A stretch of DNA of 64,000 nt from Datura wrightii (lineage: Eukaryota > Streptophyta > Magnoliopsida > Solanales > Solanaceae): contig JASDFA010000019.1 of assembly GCA_035772735.1 (NCBI GenBank), forward strand, positions 68,176,001 to 68,240,000, written 5' to 3'. Of this stretch, positions 43,095 to 52,978 are shown piece by piece (the first letter of the stretch is position 1; each line of letters opens with the position of its first letter). The notes below the pieces were generated by a model. The model worked only from the letters and a program-made list of their open reading frames with translations. It was not told where the DNA came from and ran no database searches. The translations under genes were made by a program, and so were the position numbers.

Positions 43095-43345
43095 CAAGCA
43101 ACGTGTCACGGAGTGCATCGCGGAGCACTGCCCCCGTGACACGCTACGGACGCGGACCTTCACTGGAACTGGGGGTCTAGGAAATAAAGCCCAACGTGGC
43201 ACAGCGTGCAACGCAGAGCCAAGCCACCGTGCCACGGACCCATCGCGTACCCTCTCTGGAATTTGGGCGAAAATTCCCTATCCAGGCAAAAGGCCTCCGC
43301 GATGGCAGCGTGACACGGCTCCATCGCGGAGCCCCTTTATTTTAT
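43095..43345 (-). promoter_or_regulatory. Three CG-rich hairpins upstream of the TATA box in E9 LTR
   Basis: Hairpin 1 (43102-43143): CGTGTCACGG with exact inverted CCGTGACACG, enclosing GTGC/GCAC arms around ATCGCGGA. Hairpin 2 (43195-43236): CGTGGCAC with inverted GTGCCACG, also 42 bp long. Hairpin 3 (43295-43331): CTCCGCGATGG with exact inverted CCATCGCGGAG. Starts are 93 and 100 bp apart. The 19-bp word shared with E6 is at 43294-43312. Confidence 0.65.
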
Positions 43346-43578
43346 GTTTTCCAATGCCTTGTCCCGTGCTCACGTCCGACTTCAACCCCGATATCCTCCA
43401 ACATGCATTTTAGCTTCCCGAAATTACATTTTACCTGCAAAACAATGCTAATCATGTTGGTTAGTATAAATTCACATTTTATTATCAATTACATGAGAAT
43501 GTATACACATTGATAGATAAACAAGGCTAAAATGGCACTTTTGAGTATCACTTGGGCATATAAATTTGCCCAAGATCA

Positions 43579-43829
43579 GAAAGCTGCCCAAAATCTATTA
43601 GTATCTATATTTGAATCTCCAAAGTTAAAGATTGCCGTAAATGCAGAGTTTTTGCACTCTGTTGTAGCCACCGTAAAACAACCCAAATATTCACCATTGA
43701 ATTATAAGACCTCATTCTTGTTAATGGCTTTATATTTCTTTTTTATGTGTTTTTCTCTGAAATAAGAAATAGTACTTAGAATATTATTGGAGTAATAGTG
43801 GGATTGGAGTGAAAACATTTTTCCTTGTA
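43579..43829 (+). other. Unassigned segment with a gene-like peptide frame
   Basis: Immediately outside the E9 LTR a plus frame reads KAAQNLLVSIFESPKLKIAV and continues EFLHSVVATVKQPKYSPLNYK before becoming low-complexity (to 43765). Composition and hydrophobic spacing look like a helical host exon rather than random AT-rich DNA, but I do not recognise the protein and see no clear splice sites. The ATG assigned to this frame lies inside the LTR. It could be a captured or interrupted exon, or chance. Confidence 0.3.
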
Positions 43830-45130
43830 TGTCACGATTAAATGCAGTTGGGGTTCTGCATAAGCCTATGATTTCATCGGGCAACTTGACATCCTCATTT
43901 GCTTGAGTGAAATTGTCTACTAAAAAGGATTAGTTGTGCGCAACATGCAGTAGTTTCTGCTTTACTACACATGAAATTGAAAGAGACTACTCTCACATTA
44001 GTCCTACACTTTTTGTTAGCATCACCAGGACTTCCCATTAGAAGAAACTTGCTTTTCAATTTGCAAGCGTCCTTGATGTATTTATTTCATTCACGTGAGC
44101 TAGACCTAGAGTCGTAGTTTGACACAACCAAAATGGATGAGTCATGCAGGCACATACATCTACTCTAGCTCGATAGGAGAACCCCTTTTTGAACAACCAA
44201 AAAATGTATTTACCACAATCATGAATTTGCATAAATCACAATGTCTTAGAAGTATCAATAAAATATTTTCCAAGAACCCTTGACTCTTCCAAGATCTAGT
44301 TTATACAGGTACAAGCGCTCTATATAGAATATTGACAAATAAAAGATACAACTTCGCCAGTGGATGAAATACGGGAGCTGATGCTAAGTATCGCCTCGTC
44401 AATCAAGAAACTTCAAACCTACCACAACCCATACCTAAAAAGGTGTAGCAAGGTAGTATCAGTATACCACACATACTGGTAGGCATCATTGGTAGACTAT
44501 AATTAGTTTATGTAACAGCATAAAATTAATATCCAGTCGATAATTCCATTTTTAAACAAGTAGTCATAATATATCAAACCATTTCTTTACTCTTTATTTA
44601 CCCCAGCTATTTAACAATACATTCTCATTCCCTATCCAGCTTAGCCTCAAGGGCTGGCCTGCACACTGTTTAGGCGTCACTACAGTAGTAACTTGACAGC
44701 TGTTGTGGTCTCACCACAGCAGGACTCTATCAGTGCAGCGGTACTGCTCCATGGAATGACTCAATTTTGCTGGACTTCAACACATCATCAATTACACAGG
44801 GTCTAACATCACAGAAAACTGTAGCAATCTACACTTCACCCTTTTTCATCTTATCACAAATTTTTCATTTTATTCCCTTTTTTTCATGAATCATTTTCAC
44901 AATCAAGATCAACCTAGCAACACACACAAATCACATTTACCCGACAATTATGACGGTAAGCATTAACTCATGCATAACAAATTCATCAAATATCAAGCTT
45001 ATAATATAAGTAAGACACAATTATATAGTAAATTATATGCACACTAAATACCTAATAAGTAGACTTGTCAACATTAATTTCATCCCATCAATATCCCAAC
45101 CCATATCAATGTCATACCTATCACTGAGCT
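43830..45130 (-). repeat. E11: LTR-like repeat, left part
   Basis: TGTCACGATTAAATGC at 43830 resembles an LTR end in minus orientation, and TGTAGCAAGGTAGTATCAG at about 44445 resembles leader/U5 sequence of plant gypsy elements. The stretch ends at the E8 target site GAGCT (45126-45130). A CG-poor motif group (CAGCTGTTGTGG, GTGCAGCGGTACTGC) lies at about 44660-44780. The left edge is uncertain; no coding frame seen. Confidence 0.4.
45126..45130 (+). other. E8 target-site duplication, left
   Basis: GAGCT before TGTCACGCCCC, identical to 55550-55554. Confidence 0.95.
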
Positions 45131-47474
45131 TGTCACGCCCCACCTTGGGGGGTATGACTGGCACCTGGTGCCCTAGTAGGATCTAGACTGTTAACTGGTG
45201 AGCCTAAGCACAACCGGTGCCTGGCTAGCTCTAACTCAGTTTTCTGGAAACAACGGGCTATATAACGGCTGCAAACACAGCCTCCGGCCAACTGGGCCTA
45301 TAGCCACCTGTATAAAACTTCAGCTAACCAGAAACATACTTACAAAGGGGAAACCTATGCGGGCCGACAAGGCCACCATGCTGGTCTAGTTATCTGTAAC
45401 TCAATAATGAAATGTTGGATAACTACGTGACTGGCAAGGTTACCACTACTATCAAACGAAGGCCTCACGCGGCCAACATAAACTAAAATGCTAAACAGCT
45501 ATAACAAACTGCACGGCCTCACACGATCGGCTCAACTGACCACAGGGAAATATATACAGACTGCAAGCCTCTAAGAATATTGATAAGATGGTTGGGACAG
45601 GGCCCAGGCCTACCCATATTGTACAACAAAAGGGAATGGTATAAACCTCTAAAGTATCAAGCTCCGGATGACAGGAGCTGATGACTCTACGCTGGCTAGG
45701 ATCACGAGGGATCGCCTCCTCGTCTATGAGTACCTGCAGGCAAGTAATGCAGCGCCCCACCGGCCGTCAGTACCGATGGTACTGAATATGCAAAGCAACT
45801 GAAACAATACAACTGAATACAATAACATAACTAGAAATTCTGAATAGCAGGGAAATACTGAATCTGTAAGGACTGATATGAACTGAATCAGACTTCCTGT
45901 GCTATAATAGGGCAGGAGCGTACCTGTAAACGCGGCGGCCTGCTGTCTATCAACTAACATATAGCACATAAATACATATATATATATATAGCAAACAAGA
46001 GCCGATACCAACCCCCATAAGCCAGACGGCGCCAAACAAGCAAACAATCTATATACCCCTACCCGGGTCAAAACCAGCCAAAAATAAGTCACTCCACTCA
46101 TCTGCTCACTCAGAGCTCCTCTACCGGCCCCCTGGGTCTCCGGCTCGGGCCATAGCCTCCGATATAGATAACCGTGTTTGAGTCCGAAGGACTCCTGTGC
46201 AGACAGTAACAAATAGGGTATGGTTCCCTGGACACAACTCAACAGGGCTATTTGAAACCGGAGCTACCTGTAATAAGATTTGTAACTGTAACTGTATCTG
46301 GATCTGTTCCCTGGGCGCTTGCGCACAACAGGGCTATCTGTACTGTAATGCTGATCAGCCTGATATGGGGAAAGCTTCATCCTATCTTCGTCCAAACTAG
46401 GGACGACATGCCACTCCTTGGAGTGACGTAAACCCACCCACTCAGTGGGCGACACAATTACCAACCCAGGGGCGGCGAGGACGCTCAATAAGGTGCCATC
46501 ACGCCACATCAAGTCTCAGCAAACAAATAGCACATATAAATAGCAAGCATGTATAATTGAAAAAGGCTATATGAAATCTAAGTTCCTTATTCTGATCTCT
46601 TTCTGTATTATACTGATTCTGAAATCTTTATTTAACTATTGGGCTAATCTGTAGCCGGGATAACATCTGTCCGAATGGCTAATCTGTAGCCATAAAACTG
46701 TCTGTCTATCTGATTTTACTTGGTTAGCCTGTATTCTGAAAATCTGTATCTTTTTATTCTACAACATGCTTGCTAATCATACAATAAGCTATACTGAATC
46801 TGGAATGCTAACTCGCCCTTTGGCGCATGCTTTACTATCTTTCGGACCGAATATGATACGGCAACACAACTCAGAATCTATTAGACTTACTTAATTCTCA
46901 ACATTCAACTCTGAGAGTTTCAATATGGAGTTTACTATGATTTACCAAGCTAAGGCTTACTAACTTGCCGAAGAACGACTTCACATACCTTAACCTCAAG
47001 TTAGGCGACTTTCGGACGAGGCTCGGTCAATACTCCAGCTATTTCTCCCAACTGCATTCATATATACGTCAATTAGTACTAAATACAACACTATTCTGAA
47101 AGAAAACATCACTTTCGATATAATTATAGCCTAAACTTAGGCTTATCGAAAGACGGTCGAAAACTTGCTATTTTCCAGGAGTCCAGAAGGGAGAAGTATT
47201 CACTTCACAGCTAGGAGCACATAGACACTAGTTTGGAGCAATTCCACTTACCTTAGTCCGGTAGCTCGACGATTCGTCGGCCGTATTTTGCGAAACAAAA
47301 TCCGTAGGAATGCTCCCTGCTGCTGAATACCTCGGTATCAAGAGTTAATTTAGATTTGGACTATGTTTGGCAGCGTAATCGAATGATAATATCTTCACCT
47401 TCTTCGTCTCTCTCTGTTTGCTGCAAATTTTCTGGAAATTATATTGAATGAATTGATTTAAAACCGAAGTGGGG

Positions 47475-47483
47475 CTTTATATA
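47475..47483 (-). promoter_or_regulatory. E8 3' LTR TATA box
   Basis: Complement TATATAAAG, same context as in E6. Confidence 0.72.
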
Positions 47484-47504
47484 CTTGGGCCTGGACAGGC
47501 CCAA

Positions 47505-47600
47505 CGTGTCACGGAGCCAACGCGGAGGCTCCACCTCCATGACACATTGCCATCGCGGAGGGGCTCTGCCCCGGCTCCTTCACGCGATGGTTCGACAGGC
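47505..47600 (-). promoter_or_regulatory. CG-rich dyad module in E8 3' LTR
   Basis: GTGTCACGGAG (47506-47516) is mirrored by CTCCATGACAC (47535-47545). CACATTGCCATCGCGGAGG (47543-47561) is 17/19 identical to the complement of the 19-bp word of E6, E9 and E10. Confidence 0.6.
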
Positions 47601-47711
47601 TACTCGTCCGATTCTTTTCCGGGCCTTTCCCTAGCACGTATGGCTTTCAAATATGCTTAACCAATGCGCGAATAGGCCACCTAGATGTCGAGAATCTCAC
47701 GGGGTATAACA

Positions 47712-47722
47712 TTCTCCCCCCT
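47712..47722 (-). other. E8 polypurine tract
   Basis: The complement is GGGGGGAGAA with a preceding A, directly before the LTR start at 47711. Confidence 0.85.
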
Positions 47723-47973
47723 TTAAGAACATTCGTCCTCGAATGTAAACTTCTATCTAGAGGACTTCTCGACTTACTACTTAGGAAAATTTCGGCAGAG
47801 TTTCCCCTGTAATATGGACTATCTCAAAACCTGAAACATAGAAAAGTCCAATACAGGTACTGCACACAATACTTTAGGATTCACTTGACAGCTAAACATC
47901 AATCTTCCTCATTTATACATACACAACCACAAGGTACTGCATAAGTAATAATACGGACATACCTGTCGCCTGA

Positions 47974-49600
47974 CTAGGCCTGGAATAAGTGAGGATATCT
48001 AGCTTTCATATCATCCTCAGCCTCCCACGTCATCTCCTCTCGGTTCCTGTTACGCCACAATACCTTGACAGATGCAACATCTTTAGTTCTTAATTTGCGA
48101 ATCTGTCTGTCTAGGATAGCCACTAGAACCTCTTCATAGGTCAGCTCTTCTGTAACCTGGATATCCTGGACTGGGACCGCTATGGATGGGTCTCCTATGC
48201 ATTTCCTTAGCATATACACATGAAGACCAGATGGACGGATTCCAATTCTGAAGGAAAGTTCAACTCATATGCTGCTCGGTCTATCCTTCGACGAATCTGA
48301 TAAGGCCCAACAAACCTCGGGCTGAGCTTACCTTTCTTGCCGAATCTCATCACCCCTTTCATTGGGGATACATTCAAAAATACCCAGTTATTCACATCAA
48401 ACTCCAGGTCTCTGCGCCGCAGATCTGCATATGATTTCCGGTGGCTCTGTGCAGTCAGTAAGCATTCTCGGATAAGCTTTACCTTTTCCTCTGACTGCTG
48501 AACAATGTCTGGCCCAACCAACACTGATTCTCCTATTTCAAACCAACCAATCGGCGATCTGCATTTTCACCCGTATAATGCCTCGAAAAGCGCCATTTGG
48601 ATGGCTGAGTGATAGTTGTTATTGTAAACAAATTCAATTAACAACAAATGCTCATCCCAGCTACCACCGAAATCTAACACACACGCTCGCAACATATCTT
48701 AGAGCGTCTGAATTGTGCATTCAGCCTGTCCATCTGCCTGAGGGTGGAATGTTGTGCTCAAATTAATCTGCGTCCCCAGACCTCTCTGAAATGACTGCCA
48801 AAATCTAGCCATAAACTGTGCTCCTATGTCTGAAATAATAGATACTGGTACTCCGTGCAACCTGACTATTTATCGGATATACAACTTCGTATAATCTTCG
48901 GCCGAGAAAGTAGTTCTCACTGGCAGGAAATGAGCTAATTTTGTCAATCTGTCAACTATCACCCATATAGAATCATGTTTGTGTCTAGTACGGGGTAATC
49001 CTACCACAAAATCCATATTTACTGCTTCCCATTTCCAAAGAGGCACAGCTATGTCCTGAGTCAACCCGCCTGGTTTCTGATGGTTTGCTTTCACCTGTTG
49101 GCAGTTAGGACACTGGGCTACAAATTCAGCAATTTCTCTTTTCATTCCTGGCCACCAATAATTCTCCTTGATATCATGGTACATTTTCGTCGCACCAGGG
49201 TGGAGAGAATAACGAGCGTAATGTACCTCATTCATAATCTGCTGGCGGAGGCTTGAAACATCTGGAACACATAGACGGCCTTTACAGCATAGCACTCCAT
49301 CCTCGGTTACCTGAAAATCTGGCACTTTACCCTGCTGGATTCTGTCTTTGAGCTGGATCAGGTCAGGATCCTCATATTGCCGTTCTTTCACTTCCACAAC
49401 TAATGATGACACGGAGGTGTTCTGAATTACCGCGCTACCGTCCTCTGTTTCTGCTACACGAATGGCTAGGCTAGCTAACTGATGTATCTCCCTGACCAAT
49501 TCCCGCTGCTCGGGCTGCAAATACGCCAAACTCCCCATGGACTTACGATTGAGAGCATCTGCTACAACATTGGCTTTTCCCGGGTGGTACAGAATATTCA
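47974..49600 (-). pseudogene. E8 integrase and chromodomain tail
   Basis: The frame 49751-48870 covers the end of RNase H, the linker and the zinc finger ([30 protein letters not shown]) and the start of the core ([12 protein letters not shown]), to a stop at 48870. The core continues with SDIGAQF (the D is kept, the following R is I) and DGQAECT (E kept), so the DDE triad is formally present. Stops lie near 48700 and 48570. 48524-48207 holds [15 protein letters not shown] frameshift near 48215 leads to 48219-47974, which ends with the chromodomain-like [15 protein letters not shown] and RYPHLFQA. Confidence 0.9.
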
Positions 49601-50958
49601 CGTCATAATCCTTTAATAGCTCCAACCAGCAACGTTGCCGTAGATTCAACTCCCTCTGAGTGAAGATATACTGTAGGCTCTTGTGATCTGTAAAAATATC
49701 AACATGGATGCCATACAGGTAATGTCTCCACATTTTCAAGGCGTGGATCACCGCGGCTAACTCCAGGTCGTGGGTAAGGTAATTCTTTTCGTTGTTTCCT
49801 CAGCTGTCTGGAAGCATATGCAATCACTTTACCATGCTGCATCAACACACAACCTAACCCAACGCCTGACGCATCGCAATACACCAAATAACCTTCTGTA
49901 CCGTCCGGCAATGCTAACTCTGGGGCGGAGGTTAATCTGTTTTTTAGTTCCTGGAAGCTCTGCTCGCATGTCTCTGTCCACTGAAACTTTACTGCTTTCT
50001 ACGTCAGTTTAGTCAGAGGTGCCGCTATGGTGGAGAACCCTTCAACAAACCTCCTATAATAACCTGCTAATCCCAGAAAACTACGGACCTCAGTCGGAGT
50101 GGTAGGCCTAGGCCATGATTTGACTGCTTCTATTTTCTGCTTGTCAACCTGTATACCAGCATCCGACACAATATGCCCTAGAAAGGCTACTGAATTGAGC
50201 CAGAATTCACACTTGGAAAACTTAGCATATAACTGGCGGTCCCTGAGGATCTGGAGTACTGTCCGTAAATGAGTCCGGTGATCTGCTTCAGAGCGAGAAT
50301 ACACCAGAATATCATCAATAAACACTATCACGAACAGGTCCAGGTATGGTCTGAAAATACTATACATCAGGTCCATGAATACTGTTGGGGCATTCGTCAA
50401 CCCAAAGGACATAACTAGGAATTCAAAGTGTCCATATCGGGTCCTGAACGCCATTTTGGGAATATCTCTTTCACGAACTCGAACCTGGTGATATCCGGAC
50501 CGCAAGTCAATCTTGGAAAAGTATCTGGCCCCTTGTAGCTGATCAAACAAATCATCTATTCTGGGAAGCGGATACTTATTCTTTACTGTAACTTTGTTCA
50601 ACTGCCAATAATTTATGCACATACGGAGCGAGCCATCTTTCTTTCTCACAAATAGAACTGGCGCACCCTATGGTGAAGTACTTGGCCTGATGAAACCTTT
50701 ATCTAGCAAATCTTTCAACTGCTCCTTCAACTCTCTGAGCTCTGTAGGAGCCATACGATAGGGAGGAATTGATATAGGCTGAGTGCCTAGAAATAAATCA
50801 ATAGCGAAATCTATTTCCCTTTTTGGGGGAATACCAAGTAACTCATCTGGAAACACGTCAGGGAACTCGTTCAGCATCGGAACAGACTGGAGTATCGGTG
50901 ATTCTGCTCGGACATCCTGAACTCGGACTAGGTGGTAAATACACCCCTTAGTTATCAA
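49601..50958 (-). pseudogene. E8 reverse transcriptase and RNase H
   Basis: RT entry 50958-50668 ([33 protein letters not shown]) ends in TAG for the tryptophan of the PWGAPVLF motif. RT palm and connection 50649-49999 (216 aa) have both catalytic motifs intact ([19 protein letters not shown]). A TAG at 49999 stands for a glutamine of TQK. RNase H begins [12 protein letters not shown] (49911 frame). One extra base near 49790 shifts to the 49751 frame, which holds FTDHKSL and VVADALNRK. Confidence 0.91.
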
Positions 50959-50999
50959 TTTCCTCGCCTGAAGGAGGAAATAAACCTACCTTTTGGCGT

Positions 51000-51572
51000 A
51001 GCTGTGCTGCCTTTCCACTCCTACACTGCTTCTCCTGGAAAGTGGAATCGGACCGTCTTGGTCCAACATTCAACATTGGCGTAGCACGGCACTAGCCAAT
51101 CCATACCTATTATGGCATCGAAATCTATCATTTCTAGCTCTACCAAATCTACCGTAGTTTGGCGATCAGCAACCTCCACTGTACACCCTCGGTAAATTTT
51201 ACTAGCTATAATAGAGTCACCGACGAGTGTGGATACTGAAAAGAGTTTCTGTAATAATTCTGGTGCAATATTGAACTTTCATGCCACGAATGGGGTAATA
51301 TATGACAGATGGGATCCTGGATCAATCAATACATAAGCAGGGCATGAATAGATAGTCAGCATACCTGTCACTACATTTGGAGACGCCTCTGAATCATGTC
51401 TCCCTAGTAATGCATAAGTACGGCTTGAGCCCGTACCTGAACTGGAAGCTCCTGATCTACCTTGGCCACTGCCTACTGAACTTGAAGGCCCACACCCCGC
51501 TGAGGCTGTTGGGGCTCGTGGCCCTGCGGATCCCCTGTCTTGACTGTCTCTACTCCCCTGACCTCTGGTCGG
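51000..51572 (-). pseudogene. E8 protease remnant
   Basis: After a glycine/serine-rich linker the active-site loop reads YVLIDPGSHLSYITPF (about residues 141-156 of the frame 51764-51279), catalytic aspartate intact. A stop follows at 51279, and the C-terminal part (STLVGDSIIASKIYRG, VELEMIDFDAIIGMDWL) is legible down to about 51000 with interruptions. Confidence 0.85.
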
Positions 51573-52763
51573 ACAATCTCTCATCCGATGCCCCTCCTGT
51601 CCACAAATATAACACCTAGTGGAGCCATATCTACAAGCTCCAGCGTGAGGTCGGCCGCAATTAGGGCAGGGTGGGGGTGCAAATCTGCTCTGCTCTCCCC
51701 TTCTCTGCTGTGGGAACTCTACTGTTCTGGAACTACCACTGGGCTCTGACTGCCCTCGTCGCACATATCTACCTCGCTGCTGCTGCTACTGTGAAGGAGG
51801 TGGGGGTCTAGGGGGTCTATCTGATAGTCGAGGCCTGGGTCCTCTCTGAACTTCTCTTTGCATCTCGTCCAATCTATCACTGCGGCGCTGTTCCTGACTG
51901 GTCTGTCTACTACTCTGTTGCCGCTGTCTAAGACCCTCAATGGACTGAGCAAAGGCCTGTACCCGAGCGATATCCATATCCTCTCGTAACGTAGCCGTCA
52001 TACATACCTCAGTATAATCCTGGTTCAGACCCATAATAAATCTGTGAACTCTAGTTGGCATAGTATCAACAAATGCTGGAGCATAACGGGCTAGGGAGTC
52101 AAACTGTAAAGCATACTCGCGTACGCTCCTCGCCCCCTACTCCAGATGCAAAAACTGATCCATCCAGGCCTGCCGAATCTCTCATGGCAAGTAACGGTCT
52201 AGGAAGGCCTCCGAGAAGCGGGTCCAGGTCGGAGGGGTAACATCTCTCCCTCGGGACCTTTCCCAACTCTCATACCATAATACTGCTATGTCCCGCAACC
52301 GGAACACTGCCAACTCAACAGACTCTAAAGGGGTCACATGCATAACCCGAAAAATTCTCTACATCTGATCTAGAAAGTCCTGAGGGTCCTCTGCCTGATC
52401 TGACCCAGTGAACTGTGGAGGACCTAGTGCCAAAAATTCCCTGACCCTGGAACTACCTGACCCACCTGAAGGCCCTACTGCTACAGGTCGCACCGACTGG
52501 CGCTGCGTGGCCATCATTTGTGCCAACATAACTACAGCGCTACGAACCTCCTGATCTAATGGCGTAGACACAGGAGCTATCGGGGGTGGTGTAGTGCCCA
52601 ACGGCTCCTGATGTGAGGGGGACTGCTGAGAGGGCTGTGATGAAGCCTCTATATCGCCCTCAGATCGGGCTGACTCTGACTGAAGCTGAGGCATCCTGCT
52701 GGTGCCTTCTCCTGCTGCTGTGTCTAGTCTCCTGCCTATGGCAGGGTGTCGCTGATCTGCCAT
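51573..52763 (-). pseudogene. E8 gag
   Basis: Start MADQRHPAIGRRLDTAAGEG at 52763, open for 134 aa (AQMMATQRQSVRP, FLALGPPQFTG, EDPQDFLDQM) to TAG at 52359. The capsid continues (VELAVFRLRDIAVLWYESW, FSEAFLDRYLP, SVREYALQFDSLARYAP) with stops near 52180 and 52138. 52061-51786 is open (FIMGLNQDYTEVCM, then basic and proline-rich). The zinc region is at residues 33-64 of the frame 51764-51279: a short C-x2-C-x3-H-x3-C and a perfect CCHC knuckle CYICGQEGHRMRDC. Confidence 0.9.
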
Positions 52764-52962
52764 TCTTATCAGTAGACAAAGGATACAATAAGTTTTAGGA
52801 ACTCGACCCTATACTTTACTGTGTTATGGCACGACTGAGTATGAAAGAAGAGTAACTATCCTATTATGCCTCGCAGCCTCCTGCCTATAGTATGTGGTGC
52901 ACAACACATCCATAGACAATACTCTACTTAGCACGGCTTGGAGACTCCCTGGGACACGACTT

Positions 52963-52974
52963 GCTCTGATACCA
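52963..52974 (-). other. E8 primer-binding site
   Basis: Complement TGGTATCAGAGC exactly, four bases from the 5' LTR edge. Confidence 0.93.
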
Positions 52975-52978
52975 AGTT

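Larger units (their letters stand above)
42116..43578 (-). repeat. E9: LTR and leader of a family C element, minus strand
   Basis: Element-sense LTR start is TGATCTTGGGC at 43578. The U5-side marks ACGCAAGTGCACGTGG and AGTAAAGTGGC...CCAAGTATC near 42190-42245 are typical of Athila/Tat-type LTRs. The inner LTR edge is near 42150-42175 and I cannot fix it. E7 joins it at 42115/42116. The same LTR is present in opposite orientation at 62922. It contains a hairpin cluster (43095-43345) and a TATA box (43061-43069). Confidence 0.75.
45131..47711 (-). repeat. E8 3' LTR (family B)
   Basis: 2581 bp. Element-sense start is TGTTATACCCCGTGAG at 47711 and end is GGGGCGTGACA. CG-rich group at 47505-47600, TATATAAAG complement at 47475-47483, TA run near 45977-45990. 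Holds the two conserved LTR ORFs on the minus strand (46512-46264 and 45760-45491). Confidence 0.94.

Noticed and set aside
45724..46242. 172-codon frame on the minus strand
   Set aside because: It lies wholly inside the E8 LTR and is not preserved at that length in the partner LTR (102 codons at 53798-54106).
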